A stretch of DNA of 64,000 bases. Origin: Spongiivirga citrea. Lineage in GTDB: Bacteria; Bacteroidota; Bacteroidia; Flavobacteriales; Flavobacteriaceae. Where the stretch lies: NCBI RefSeq assembly GCF_010671565.1, contig NZ_JAABOQ010000006.1, positions 1 through 64,000 of the forward strand. Direction: 5' to 3'. Both the position numbers and the translations under genes were made by a program. Below the pieces are notes generated by a model. It was not told where the DNA came from and did not search any database. It worked only from the letters and a program-made list of their open reading frames with translations. Numbering within the stretch: position 1 is the stretch's first letter; each line of letters starts with the position of its first letter. Shown in pieces: positions 1-9,386 of this stretch.

Positions 1-1
1 T

Positions 2-868
2 CCTGATCCGTTTGATACTAACGTTCCTAATACGTATACATTAACTTATTCAGCTACAGGAGCTACTAATGTGACTAGAACTGTTGTAGTTAATGCAACT
101 CCAGTAGCTTCCTTCACCGTCGATCAATCGACAATTACAGAAGGTAGCATGGTTAATTTTGATGCTTCTGCATCGACTGCTAGCAGCGCAATTACCTATA
201 ACTGGGATTTTGGTGATGGATCGCCAATCCAACAAACCACAAACCCAACTATTTCTCACCAGTACAGTAGTAATGTTGGTTCTCCATTTACTGCAACTTT
301 ATCTATTGAAGATGCTAATGGGTGTACTTCTGCAACCAATGCTAGTCAAGAAATAACAGTAAACCCCGCCACTTCTCCGTTTATCGATCTTGGGGCACTT
401 CCAGCGACTGTGACACTATGCCAAGGAGCTATTTTTACCGATACTGTCTCAGCTGAAGATGGAAATGGGAATATAATTCCTGTTACCACCACATCTTCTC
501 CTGATCCGTTTGATACTAATCTGCCTGGAACGTATACTTTGACGTACTCAGCAGCGGGAGCTACTGATATGACAAGAACTGTAGTAGTCAACACGACACC
601 AGTTGCTTCGTTTAATGTAGATCAGTTAACAATTACCGAAGGTGAAACGGTAAACTTTGATGCTTCTGCCTCGACTGCTAGTAGCGCAATTACCTATACA
701 TGGAACTTTGGTGATGGATCGCCTATACAAACTACAACAAATCCGACGGTTGATCATACTTATAGCACAAGCGCAGGATCTCCTTTTACAACAACACTTA
801 CTATTGAAGATGCTGATGGGTGCACAAATACAAATACAGCTAGCCAGGAGATTATAGTCAATGTAACA
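2..868 (+). repeat. Tandem 498-bp coding repeat (Ig-like + PKD unit)
   Basis: The stretch beginning CCTGATCCGTTTGATACTAA near base 500 repeats the one beginning at base 2. The period is 498 bp (166 codons), and similarity continues through the PKD domain to about 868. The copies differ mostly by synonymous or conservative changes, as expected for a recently amplified adhesin module; more copies probably lie upstream of the window. Confidence 0.8.
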
Positions 869-2938
869 GGTTCTGCAACAGTATTAATTAACAGTGCTAA
901 GAACGCCAGTTACGTGACTGAAAATGTACAAATTACTATCGATATTGATGAAACAAATGGGGGTAATGGGCCTTACACTGCCGGATATAGAAACGCTACA
1001 GGTTCTTTTGACCTATCTAATGGCACGAGTATTAACGTGGATACAGATATATCTATTGGCAATAACATTACTAATTGGACTTTTATAGGAAATGCCGCTT
1101 TTGATGCTAGTTTTGAAATTTATGTAAAAAATGGAGCTGGAGAAGAAATTGGATCAAGCACAATTAATATTGCGGTACAAACTTTTACAATTAACTTAAT
1201 ACCCGATACTGATCCAATTAATGCGGAAGTAGGTAATTCAGTTGATTTTACCTTGTTTATCGGCGAAGTCAATGGACAAATAGGGAATCAGTACAACATA
1301 ACAATAAATACAGATCAAGGCACAGATGGAACTATTAATGCTGGTGGAGATAGCTCGACAGGTACCCTAACCATAAATAATCAGTCACCTGGAAGCCCAA
1401 TCAGCATCTCATATATAGGGACTACAGCAACCAATCATGCTATTTCGGTTTCAGTAGTACCGGTTTCTTTTAACGGTCTTTCAAGAAATGAAAATAGAAA
1501 TATCAATTATACCTCAACAGCATTCCCATTTACTTTTAGTGCCAGCACGGTAACAGTAAATCCGTTTTTATTCTTTAACAACGAAATAGATATTAATCTA
1601 AATATTACTCCTGCCGGTCCAGTTGGTGGTGGGCAACATGAGGTACGATTTACTGGAGATCTTGCTGGAGGACAGATACTAGACCAATCTAATAATACAG
1701 TGAGTCTCAATACCTGGACTTCCGTAAATAATTCAAATCTTACAGTTTGGAAATTTAGGGCAGGAACATCTATCGGTATTGCTGATTTAAATTTTGAGGC
1801 GCGCAATGCTTCGGGCGGAACAGTTACTGGAAATCCTCAGAACATCAACATTAAAATTATTGATTTTTCGATTACCGTTAATCCGACAACTACGATTACA
1901 GAAACTGCAGGTACTCAGGTTACCAATCTAAGTGTACGAATTGACCCTACAGATACCTCCTTCATATCCGCTTACGACCTAACCATTGCTTCAGATCAAG
2001 CTGATGGTATATTTAATTCAGGTGATACCCATATTACCACTACTGTTAATGGAGGCGCAAGCTTTAACTTTAATTATACAGGAACATCTGTCAATCTTCA
2101 CAATTTGAGTATATCAGCCACTCCAGTTGGACAAACAGAACCAATAAGAACAAGCGCCTTCAGAATTGACTATGTAGCAGGGAATCAACCTCCAATAGCC
2201 CAAAATGATTCATTTATTATACAACAAAATTCAAGTCAAAACCTACTACTGGTATATGCTGACAATGGATCAGGTATTGATGAGGACCCTGAAAATGATG
2301 ATTTCATCATAAATCAAATTCCTTCAAATCCTAGTAAAGGAATAACGGCAATTCAAGGTGATGCAATTAACTACGTCCCTACGAATGGAGAATTTGGCAA
2401 TGATACATTTACGTACAATTTAGAAGATATTAATGGTAATGTTTCAAATGACGCCACGGTTTCGGTATTTATTAATAGGCCTCCAACAATAAACCCTCAA
2501 TCGGTTACAAGATTAATCTCTGATCGATCAGGTACTTTATTGATTTCTATTAACTCACTAACCAACGATCCGGACGGACATACCGTACTTTTGAATGCTG
2601 TCGGTACGCCTTCTAATAATGGTGGCACTGCAATAATTGGGACTGGTCAACAAACAATTGTATTTTCTGGCAATGGAGGTACATGGGCTACTTCAACCTT
2701 CACCTATCAAGTTTCAGACGGGTTTGGTGGGACAGCTACGGGGACAGTTATAGTGGAGTTTGATCCAGGCACAGGACCCGATCCTTGCGATAATTGCCCT
2801 CCAGGGACGTCATGCACTAACTGTGACATATGTATAAGCCCTATGCAGGCATGCCCTCAAGCACCGCCCAAAGAAGGACGTAATCCAATAAAAGTGGAAA
2901 AAGTGAATAAAGGAAAGGCTAAAATAGAAAAACAATAA
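2..2938 (+). CDS. 3' part of a large multidomain surface adhesin (PKD / Ig-like / cadherin-like repeats), truncated by window edge
   Basis: The reading frame is open from base 2, so the start lies outside the window; a GTG at 71 is only an internal codon. Visible are two copies of an Ig-like module followed by a PKD domain (motif NWDFGDGSP / TWNFGDGSP), then a two-domain beta-rich block that occurs twice (about 880-1510 and 1520-2180), then two cadherin/VCBS-like domains starting with QPPIAQNDS and NRPPTINPQ. The tail has a six-cysteine cluster (CDNCPPGTSCTNC...) and a lysine-rich end. Proteins of this kind are exported and mediate adhesion or matrix contacts. I do not see a canonical T9SS type A or B sorting domain, so its route to the surface is unclear. 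Composition is rich in N, T, S, D and G. The function is inferred from domain content only. Confidence 0.85.
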   Translation, partial: PDPFDTNVPNTYTLTYSATGATNVTRTVVVNATPVASFTVDQSTITEGSMVNFDASASTASSAITYNWDFGDGSPIQQTTNPTISHQYSSNVGSPFTATLSIEDANGCTSATNASQEITVNPATSPFIDLGALPATVTLCQGAIFTDTVSAEDGNGNIIPVTTTSSPDPFDTNLPGTYTLTYSAAGATDMTRTVVVNTTPVASFNVDQLTITEGETVNFDASASTASSAITYTWNFGDGSPIQTTTNPTVDHTYSTSAGSPFTTTLTIEDADGCTNTNTASQEIIVNVTGSATVLINSAKNASYVTENVQITIDIDETNGGNGPYTAGYRNATGSFDLSNGTSINVDTDISIGNNITNWTFIGNAAFDASFEIYVKNGAGEEIGSSTINIAVQTFTINLIPDTDPINAEVGNSVDFTLFIGEVNGQIGNQYNITINTDQGTDGTINAGGDSSTGTLTINNQSPGSPISISYIGTTATNHAISVSVVPVSFNGLSRNENRNINYTSTAFPFTFSASTVTVNPFLFFNNEIDINLNITPAGPVGGGQHEVRFTGDLAGGQILDQSNNTVSLNTWTSVNNSNLTVWKFRAGTSIGIADLNFEARNASGGTVTGNPQNINIKIIDFSITVNPTTTITETAGTQVTNLSVRIDPTDTSFISAYDLTIASDQADGIFNSGDTHITTTVNGGASFNFNYTGTSVNLHNLSISATPVGQTEPIRTSAFRIDYVAGNQPPIAQNDSFIIQQNSSQNLLLVYADNGSGIDEDPENDDFIINQIPSNPSKGITAIQGDAINYVPTNGEFGNDTFTYNLEDINGNVSNDATVSVFINRPPTINPQSVTRLISDRSGTLLISINSLTNDPDGHTVLLNAVGTPSNNGGTAIIGTGQQTIVFSGNGGTWATSTFTYQVSDGFGGTATGTVIVEFDPGTGPDPCDNCPPGTSCTNCDICISPMQACPQAPPKEGRNPIKVEKVNKGKAKIEKQ

Positions 2939-2986
2939 TTCGATTAGAATGGTTCTCAAAAAACTACTCCATTTGAAATATAAAAT

Positions 2987-3024
2987 AAAAAAACCCAACA
3001 TATAGCTGGGTTTTATTTTTTTTT
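2987..3024. terminator. Rho-independent terminator between convergent genes
   Basis: Stem AAAACCCA (2990-2997) pairs with TGGGTTTT (3007-3014) around a 9-nt loop, with an A-run before it and a T-run after it. It can therefore serve the adhesin on the plus strand and the OmpA-type gene on the minus strand. Confidence 0.75.
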
Positions 3025-3039
3025 AAAATGGACTAATAT

Positions 3040-3864
3040 CTACAACTCACTCTCCATCAAAGCAAAAAACTTATCTAAATCAGGAATAATTACGATTCGT
3101 GTTCTTCTGTTTTTAGCCATGTTTTCCTTAGAATTATTTTCAGCTAAAGGAACATAACTACTTCTACCAGCAGCTATCAATTTAGACGGATCTACCTCAT
3201 ACTTATCCTGTAATAGACGGACAATTGATGTAGCACGTTTCACACTTAAATCCCAGTTATCAAACATATCTGGAGTTCTAATGGTTTTAGAATCAGTATG
3301 TCCTTCAACCATTACTTCGATACTTGGCTCTTGGTTGATGACGTTTGCCAATTTTTCAAGAATGGTATTTGCTTTTTCATTTAATCGGTAACTACCACTA
3401 TTGAACAAAAGCTTATCAGAAATATTGATCATCACTACTGTTTTGTCAACATTGATATCTACATCATCCTCATTATCAGCAATCGTTTTCTTCAAATTAT
3501 GGGAGATCGCTAAATTAATCGAGTCTTCTAAACTAGCTGCATTTGCAAGTAATGATGGATCTACCTTAGAAAGCGTATTCCTCATTTTCTGTTTCGTAGT
3601 ATTGCTCATTACTGCAACATCACCAACACTCGTTAACTGGCTATCGTTTAATTCTTTTAACGAATTAATGCGATTGTTATATTCCTCAACCCTAGCCTCT
3701 ATTTTAGAAACCTTTGTTTCCAGTTCTTCTTTCTCTACTTGAGTTTTAACTAGTGTACTTTTCGTATTGCTTAATTCCGTTTCAAGTGCTACATACTTCT
3801 TTTTTGCAACACATGATGACAACATCAAGCTGACAACTGCACTGAATACTACTACTTTTTTCAT
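3040..3864 (-). CDS. OmpA-family peptidoglycan-associating lipoprotein
   Basis: The 274-residue protein starts with a lipoprotein signal peptide (lipobox LSSC, acylated Cys18). A charged coiled-coil segment (about residues 25-75) follows, then a C-terminal OmpA/MotB-like domain (about 130-262). That domain has the peptidoglycan-binding signature EGHTDS, followed by LSVKRATSIVRLL and a basic NRRTRIVI strand. Such proteins tie the outer membrane to peptidoglycan. The coiled coil plus OmpA layout resembles Pal/MotB-like lipoproteins of Bacteroidota rather than a full OmpA barrel. It is convergent with the adhesin and 78 bp upstream of the btuB stop. No specific partner can be read from the sequence. 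Confidence 0.88.
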   Translation of the reverse strand: MKKVVVFSAVVSLMLSSCVAKKKYVALETELSNTKSTLVKTQVEKEELETKVSKIEARVEEYNNRINSLKELNDSQLTSVGDVAVMSNTTKQKMRNTLSKVDPSLLANAASLEDSINLAISHNLKKTIADNEDDVDINVDKTVVMINISDKLLFNSGSYRLNEKANTILEKLANVINQEPSIEVMVEGHTDSKTIRTPDMFDNWDLSVKRATSIVRLLQDKYEVDPSKLIAAGRSSYVPLAENNSKENMAKNRRTRIVIIPDLDKFFALMESEL

Positions 3865-3942
3865 TTAAAAAACCTTTAAGATTAATTGATTAGGCTTTAT
3901 TTACGAGAAAAAAGGTGTCCGCGGTTTACAGAATTACAATTT

Positions 3943-5805
3943 TTATAGATTCAATATAAATCCAAAGCGAACATTTCTTCCTTTGGTAGTAAATCCAATT
4001 ACTTCCAAGTACTCCTCATTTAAGAGGTTAGATACGCCAACAAAAAGTTTCATTCGCTTTGTTAATTGATGATTTGCATATATATCTAATAAAGCAAAAC
4101 TATCTAGGTCAACATTAGTGAACGTACTAAAATCAGTATCCACTCTAGATGATGTATACTGATACTGAAGTGAGGCAAATGTCTTTTCGTTAAACTGATA
4201 TCCTACAGATGCATTAATCTTGTTCTTAGGCAAACGCAAACGCACTTGATCGGGTCTCTCAATAAACGTATTATTTACTGTAATATTTAAATTTTTAATA
4301 GGCAGGTAGTCGATCTCTACTTCGACTCCTCTTGCCTCAAAATCATCTGCAACATTTTGAAATTCTCCAGCGAAAGTGGTGAAATCCACAACCACAAAAT
4401 CAATAAAATCTTTTTCTTTTCGACTGAAAGCAACACCACTAATTCTAAAATTATCATCCTTGAATTCTAAACCTAGTTCAAAAGTTGTATTTGTCTCAGG
4501 ATCGAGATCAGGATTTGCCCCAAAAGGACCGAAAAGTTGTGATAAATTAGGAGTAATAAAAGAGGTGGCATAACTACCAAAAGCCTTGATGTATCCATCT
4601 CCAGTTCTGAATACATAGGATGGGTTGACATTGTAAATAAAATTACTGCCATACTCACTATGATTGTTAAGGCGAACTCCCGCATTTAAATTCAATCCAA
4701 ATTCTGAAACATAGACTACATTGGCATAAGGATCAGTCGTTGTGGTTTCCTCTTCAATTGTATTGAAACGTGTTTTTTGTTTGATATAATTGACACCTAC
4801 AATGGTATATAGCTTATCATTAAAAGTGTATTTATTAAATACATCACCAACAAGTGTTTGCGAATCGAATGTATTAGGAAAATCGCTATTGATTTCTCTA
4901 TCGATGTCGTTGATTGCAACATTAGCAGTTACACTTCCTTTTCCATAATTGTAGGTCGGAGCAATACGAAAACGAGTTTGTTCTGAGATTGATTCAAAAT
5001 CACGATCAGCTCCATCAAAATTATCGAATGCAGCATTGAATTTATCATAATTGAATCCGAAGTCAACTTTGAATTTTTCCGAAACTTGATAGCCAATTCC
5101 TGCAATCGCATTTATTCTTGAAAAAGGATCGCTTTCGCCATTTAAGCCAGCTGACAAACCATCAACACTTTGATGACCAAAGCCAACATTCGCTGATACT
5201 TTGTCCGATTTCCCAAATAGATTTACTTGATTTGAGAAATCATTAAAACGGTAATCATCCTCATTTTCAGCTTGATTGGTTCCAAAAGAAGAATTGATCG
5301 TCGCTCTTAAACCATCAGCGCTTGCTTTCTTGGTCGTAATATTAATTACTGCACTGGCGGCAGCAGTTCCGTATAACGTACTAGCAGCTCCCTTTAAAAT
5401 TTCGATACTTTCAATTTGATCCAACGAAATTAATCGTAAATCAAATTCGGCATTTACATTACTGGGGTCAGATACTTGAACACCATCAATAACCACAAGT
5501 ACTTGACGATTGTTGCCACCACGAACAAAGGTCCCTAGGACCGAACCTGCATTACTTCGGCTTCCGTTAATTTCGATACCGCTTTTAGTATTAATCAATT
5601 CTACCAAGGTGCGACCTTGATTTCGTTCGATTTCTTTTTGATCGATCTTAATAACGGTTTTTCCGGAATTTTCACGCTTTAATTCAAATCGCGAATCACT
5701 TACTACAACCTCTTCTAGTTGTTGTTCTTTTACTTCCTCTTGTTGCGCAACGGCAACAGTACATGTGCACACTAATGCACCAAAAGACGCTAATCTTTTA
5801 ATCAT
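3943..5805 (-). CDS. btuB: TonB-dependent outer-membrane receptor, probable vitamin B12 transporter (BtuB-type)
   Basis: The 620-residue protein has a cleavable signal peptide ending VAVAQ, an N-terminal plug domain (about 45-155, with VVIDGVQVSDP and LKGAASTLYG), and a long beta-barrel ending in a short hydrophobic last strand (VRFGFILNL). TonB receptors import scarce ligands across the outer membrane using TonB-ExbBD energy. The ligand assignment rests on context: the mRNA leader contains a cobalamin riboswitch, and a BtuFCD-type importer is encoded divergently. The length fits BtuB (about 600) rather than the much longer SusC receptors. The ATG at 5803-5805 gives a normal signal peptide. 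Expected regulation is repression by adenosylcobalamin through the riboswitch. Confidence 0.88.
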   Translation of the reverse strand: MIKRLASFGALVCTCTVAVAQQEEVKEQQLEEVVVSDSRFELKRENSGKTVIKIDQKEIERNQGRTLVELINTKSGIEINGSRSNAGSVLGTFVRGGNNRQVLVVIDGVQVSDPSNVNAEFDLRLISLDQIESIEILKGAASTLYGTAAASAVINITTKKASADGLRATINSSFGTNQAENEDDYRFNDFSNQVNLFGKSDKVSANVGFGHQSVDGLSAGLNGESDPFSRINAIAGIGYQVSEKFKVDFGFNYDKFNAAFDNFDGADRDFESISEQTRFRIAPTYNYGKGSVTANVAINDIDREINSDFPNTFDSQTLVGDVFNKYTFNDKLYTIVGVNYIKQKTRFNTIEEETTTTDPYANVVYVSEFGLNLNAGVRLNNHSEYGSNFIYNVNPSYVFRTGDGYIKAFGSYATSFITPNLSQLFGPFGANPDLDPETNTTFELGLEFKDDNFRISGVAFSRKEKDFIDFVVVDFTTFAGEFQNVADDFEARGVEVEIDYLPIKNLNITVNNTFIERPDQVRLRLPKNKINASVGYQFNEKTFASLQYQYTSSRVDTDFSTFTNVDLDSFALLDIYANHQLTKRMKLFVGVSNLLNEEYLEVIGFTTKGRNVRFGFILNL

Positions 5806-5817
5806 TTTAAATTTTCT

Positions 5818-5847
5818 AAAAAGGAAAAAGTATGAGTTTACCCATAC
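5818..5847 (-). terminator. Terminator-like hairpin between the cobalamin riboswitch and btuB
   Basis: On the minus strand GTATGGG (5847-5841) pairs with CTCATAC (5836-5830, one G-U pair) around a TAAA loop, followed by TTTTTCCTTTTT. It sits just upstream of the btuB ATG, where an expression platform would be expected. Whether it stops transcription or only hides the start region is inference. Confidence 0.45.
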
Positions 5848-5879
5848 GTCAACTTTATCCCGAAGTTTGACAATAATTA

Positions 5880-6115
5880 ATGAATAAAGGCAGGTCTCCT
5901 GGCTTATCTAATATCATTTTACCTTCCCATCTCTCCCGATAGCTATTGGGATAAAACAGTGGTTTTGCAGTAATAATACCTTTCAATAAAGAAAGTGCTA
6001 ATACGAGTTCAGCATAGAATCACAGTTGCGGGAACAGCTCAAGATTTCAATTCAGAATTCCGAATTTTAACTCGATTCCCTTTTAATTCTCATTCACCAA
6101 TGTGAATTTGAAACC
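5880..6115 (-). promoter_or_regulatory. Cobalamin (vitamin B12) riboswitch controlling btuB
   Basis: Read on the minus strand, the leader contains the conserved blocks in order: GGGAATC (6080-6074), GAGCTGTTCCCGCAACTGTGA (6040-6020), and the B12 box AGCCAGGAGACCTGCC (5904-5889). This order and spacing match the cobalamin riboswitch family, which represses B12 transport genes when adenosylcobalamin binds. The boundaries are approximate. The rest of the 560-bp gap (6116-6366) leads to btuF on the plus strand. There I see only a 7-bp hairpin (AAACTAA 6296-6302 / TTAGTTT 6312-6318) and no second riboswitch. Confidence 0.93.
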
Positions 6116-6366
6116 AAAATTCGCTGCGAAATTAAACATTTTCATCTTCTACATACTTCAAATTTTAAATAATACCACATAAAATTCTAAAATCACACTA
6201 AAAGAATTTGAATTGTGGCGTGGACAGATGAATAAGAAAGTGTAAGCATAGCAACAGCTACGGTTTCATTTTATTATGAAATAAGGTCGCGATAGAAACT
6301 AATTATTTGTGTTAGTTTAGAACTTATGCGGTATAGTCTTACTTTTGATATTCTAACCGTGTCACC

Positions 6367-7530
6367 ATGAGATATTTTTCATATCTAACCTTGCTATTGC
6401 TTTTTTTCATTGGGTGTAAAAAACCGATTGACAAAAAACTACCGTCCCTGAATACTCCAGAAGTCAACGAAGTAAATAATCCCGTTACTATAAAATATGC
6501 AAGTGGCCTTGAACTAGAGAAAAATTCGAATTTTACCGTTGTCACTATCAAAGATCCATGGCCAAACGCAGAAAAAAGCTTTAAATACGCCATTATCAAT
6601 AGAGCAAAGGCCGCAGCGACCACATTCGCTATTGTAGAATATGATGCCATTATTTTAACACCAGTGGAAAAACTAGTTGTCACGTCTACCACGCATATTC
6701 CATCCCTAGAAGCGCTTAACAGTCTTGACGCCCTAGTTGGCTTTCCGGACACAAAATATATTTCATCTAAGGCCGCTAGAACAAAAATTGATAATGGAAC
6801 AATAAAAGATATTGGAAATAATGAAAGCTTAAATACCGAAATGTTACTGTCTATTGAGCCAGAACTGGTCGTTGGTTTTTCTATCAACAACGATAACAAG
6901 ACCTATAATACGATTAAAAAAGCGAAAATTCCTGTATTGTACAATGGTGATTGGACAGAGAAGACTCCCCTTGGGAAAGCGGAATGGATTAAATTGTTCG
7001 GTTTGCTTTTTGAAAAGGAACAACAAGCGGATCGTATTTTTAAGCAGATTGAAACTGATTATCTAGAAGCTAAAAATTTAGCCAGTACAATCACAAGTAA
7101 GCCAACAGTTTTAAGTGGGGCCATGTACAAAGACATTTGGTATTTACCGGCGGGAGAAAGTTTTCAAACGCAGTTTTTAAAGGATGCTAATGTTAATTAC
7201 TTGTGGTCGGACACTAAAGGAACAGGAAGTCTTTCGCTCAATATTGAATCAGTTTTAGAAAAAGGAAAGAAGGCCGATTTTTGGATTGCCCCTGGGCAAT
7301 TTGAGTCCTATGAAGACATGAAAAATGGTAGCGAGCATTATTCACAATTCGATGCATTTAAAAACAAAAAAGTGTTCAATTTTACACTAACCAAAGGAGA
7401 AACGGGCGGAATTTTATATTACGAACTCGGGCAAAACAGACCAGATCTTGTTTTAAAAGACATGATTAATATTTTTCACCCTGGCTTACTAGAAAATTAT
7501 CAAGCTACCTTTTTTAAGCCACTACGTTAA
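6367..7530 (+). CDS. btuF: ABC transporter substrate-binding lipoprotein, probable cobalamin-binding BtuF
   Basis: The 387-residue protein begins with a lipoprotein signal (lipobox FIGC, Cys17). It carries a periplasmic-binding fold of the helical-backbone type (TroA/BtuF cluster), with segments such as SLEALNSLDALVGFPD and LLSIEPELVVGF. These proteins capture ligand in the periplasm and hand it to a FecCD-type permease. The ATG at 6367 gives an ideal lipoprotein leader. The downstream permease starts directly after the stop codon, so the three genes form an operon. B12 rather than iron-siderophore is inferred from the divergent riboswitch-controlled btuB; siderophore or heme uptake is the main alternative. 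Confidence 0.85.
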   Translation: MRYFSYLTLLLLFFIGCKKPIDKKLPSLNTPEVNEVNNPVTIKYASGLELEKNSNFTVVTIKDPWPNAEKSFKYAIINRAKAAATTFAIVEYDAIILTPVEKLVVTSTTHIPSLEALNSLDALVGFPDTKYISSKAARTKIDNGTIKDIGNNESLNTEMLLSIEPELVVGFSINNDNKTYNTIKKAKIPVLYNGDWTEKTPLGKAEWIKLFGLLFEKEQQADRIFKQIETDYLEAKNLASTITSKPTVLSGAMYKDIWYLPAGESFQTQFLKDANVNYLWSDTKGTGSLSLNIESVLEKGKKADFWIAPGQFESYEDMKNGSEHYSQFDAFKNKKVFNFTLTKGETGGILYYELGQNRPDLVLKDMINIFHPGLLENYQATFFKPLR

Positions 7531-8562
7531 TTGTCAAATAACAAAACATATCACCTTCAATTTGTAATGCTAAGTTTATTAGTATTAGTATTATTTGTTG
7601 TAAACATCAGTCTTGGTTCCGTCCATATTGCATTTGATACTATTCTTTCTTCCTTATTCGATTTTAATGATGAAGGAAGTACTCAAACTTATATCATTCA
7701 ACACTACCGATTGCCAAAAGCCATTACAGCAATTTTGGTAGGCGCAGGATTGGGTATTAGCGGAATGCTTATGCAAACACTGTTTCGAAATCCGCTTGCA
7801 GGTCCTTTTGTACTTGGATTAAGCTCGGGTGCCAGTTTAGGTGTCGCTTTATTAATTATGGGAAGCGGCCTTTTTGGCGGAATTTTGGCGACTACACTGC
7901 TTTCATATTGGGGCATTACCGCCGCAGCAGCAATTGGTTGTTTTGCGGTTTTATTGTTGGTAGTTTCTGTTGCAAATAAAGTTCGTGATACCATGGCAAT
8001 TTTAATTATCGGATTAATGTTTGGTAGTCTCACGGCAGCATTTGTAAGTGTTATGGCTTACTTTAGTAGTGCCGAGCAGCTTCAAAAATATGTATTCTGG
8101 TCCTATGGTAGTCTTGGTGACCTAAGTTGGAATGAACTGGCTTTGTTTACAGTGGTATTTTTAATCGGACTTCTTCTTAGTATTCTTTCCATCAAATCTC
8201 TGAACAGTTTGTTACTTGGTGAAAACTACGCGCAAAGTCTTGGCCTTAAGATAAAACGATCCCGCTTTATCATCATTATTGCCACCAGTCTATTAGCAGG
8301 GAGCATTACTGCTTTTGCGGGGCCAATCGCATTTGTAGGACTTGCCGTCCCACATTTAACAAGGCAAATTTTTAATACTACAGATCATAAAATCCTATTA
8401 CCTGCCATTGCATTATATGGTGCCATACTCATGTTGTTATGTGATAGTATTGCCCAAATTCCATTTAGCCAATATACCCTTCCTATAAATGCTGTAACAT
8501 CTTTGGTTGGAGCTCCCGTTGTTATCTGGTTATTGGTGAAAAAACGTAAAATGATGTTTTGA
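7531..8562 (+). CDS. btuC: FecCD-family ABC permease, probable BtuC
   Basis: The 343-residue protein has about nine to ten hydrophobic segments and FecCD-family signatures: RLPKAITAILVGAGLGISG near the N-terminus, GLSSGASLG, and AGPIAFVGLAVPH, the cytoplasmic loop that contacts the ATPase. It forms the membrane channel for the ligand delivered by the preceding binding protein. The proposed start is the TTG at 7531, which directly abuts the btuF stop and gives a short polar N-terminus before the first membrane helix. An in-frame ATG at 7567 would cut into that helix region and is less likely. It ends overlapping the start region of the ATPase gene. Confidence 0.88.
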   Translation: MSNNKTYHLQFVMLSLLVLVLFVVNISLGSVHIAFDTILSSLFDFNDEGSTQTYIIQHYRLPKAITAILVGAGLGISGMLMQTLFRNPLAGPFVLGLSSGASLGVALLIMGSGLFGGILATTLLSYWGITAAAAIGCFAVLLLVVSVANKVRDTMAILIIGLMFGSLTAAFVSVMAYFSSAEQLQKYVFWSYGSLGDLSWNELALFTVVFLIGLLLSILSIKSLNSLLLGENYAQSLGLKIKRSRFIIIIATSLLAGSITAFAGPIAFVGLAVPHLTRQIFNTTDHKILLPAIALYGAILMLLCDSIAQIPFSQYTLPINAVTSLVGAPVVIWLLVKKRKMMF

Positions 8563-8567
8563 TTGAT

Positions 8568-9350
8568 ATGAAAAATCCCATTTTACAAATTCAAGATTTA
8601 AGTATTGGCTATAAAGAGTCAGGAAACGAAACTGTCATTTCTCGAGAAATAAATGTCGATTTTGAGAAAGGTAAACTAATTGCCATTGTTGGCGCTAATG
8701 GCGTTGGAAAGTCTACCTTATTAAGGACGTTATCCAATTTACAGCCCGTATTATCTGGTTCCATTAAAATTGATGATCAACCACTCGATCTGTTGAAACC
8801 AGTTGAACTTGCTGCAAAATTAAGTCTGGTACTTACAGAACAAATCGCTTCTAAAAACCTTACAGTATCAGAAATTGTGGGACTTGGGAGACAACCTTAC
8901 ACCAATTGGCTTGGTAAATTGTCTCCAAAAGACAAAGAATTGATAGAACAATCACTTGCTGCAACTCATACTTTAGAGCTTGCCGATAGAAAATGTCATC
9001 AACTTAGTGATGGGCAGTTTCAAAAAGTAATGATAGCTCGAGCTTTGGCACAAGAAACGCCCCTAATCATACTTGACGAGCCAACTACTCATTTAGATAT
9101 GTACCACAAAGCATATATCTTAAATCTTCTAAAAAATCTATGTGTGGAGTTTGATAAAACAATCATTTTTTCAACACATGAAATCGAGCTTGCACTACAA
9201 TTATCCGATAACCTACTGGTAATGCAGTCTGATAAAGTCCAGTTTGGGACTCCTAACAGTTTGATCGAAACAGGAGTTTTTGAATCGCTTTTTCCAAATG
9301 ATCTCATCGTTTTTGATAAAAAAACTGCGTCGTTTAAAGTGAAAAAATGA
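8568..9350 (+). CDS. btuD: ABC transporter ATP-binding protein, probable BtuD
   Basis: The protein of about 260 residues has all nucleotide-binding motifs: Walker A GANGVGKST, signature LSDGQFQKVMIARAL, Walker B PLIILDEPTTHLD and the switch histidine in STHEIELAL. The signature has D in place of the usual second glycine (LSDGQ), which is common in iron/B12-type importers. I chose the ATG at 8568 (MKNPILQIQDLSIGY). A TTG at 8559 overlapping the btuC stop is in frame and adds three residues. It energises import through the upstream permease; the three genes are translationally packed. Confidence 0.88.
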   Translation: MKNPILQIQDLSIGYKESGNETVISREINVDFEKGKLIAIVGANGVGKSTLLRTLSNLQPVLSGSIKIDDQPLDLLKPVELAAKLSLVLTEQIASKNLTVSEIVGLGRQPYTNWLGKLSPKDKELIEQSLAATHTLELADRKCHQLSDGQFQKVMIARALAQETPLIILDEPTTHLDMYHKAYILNLLKNLCVEFDKTIIFSTHEIELALQLSDNLLVMQSDKVQFGTPNSLIETGVFESLFPNDLIVFDKKTASFKVKK

Positions 9351-9386
9351 TTTTCGATATGTCGGCTTTGATGTATCTTTATCAAC

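Noticed and set aside
6339-6899. 186-codon open frame on the minus strand opposite btuF
   Set aside because: It lies inside btuF, has no recognisable domain and overlaps the btuF start; it is an antisense shadow of a well supported gene.
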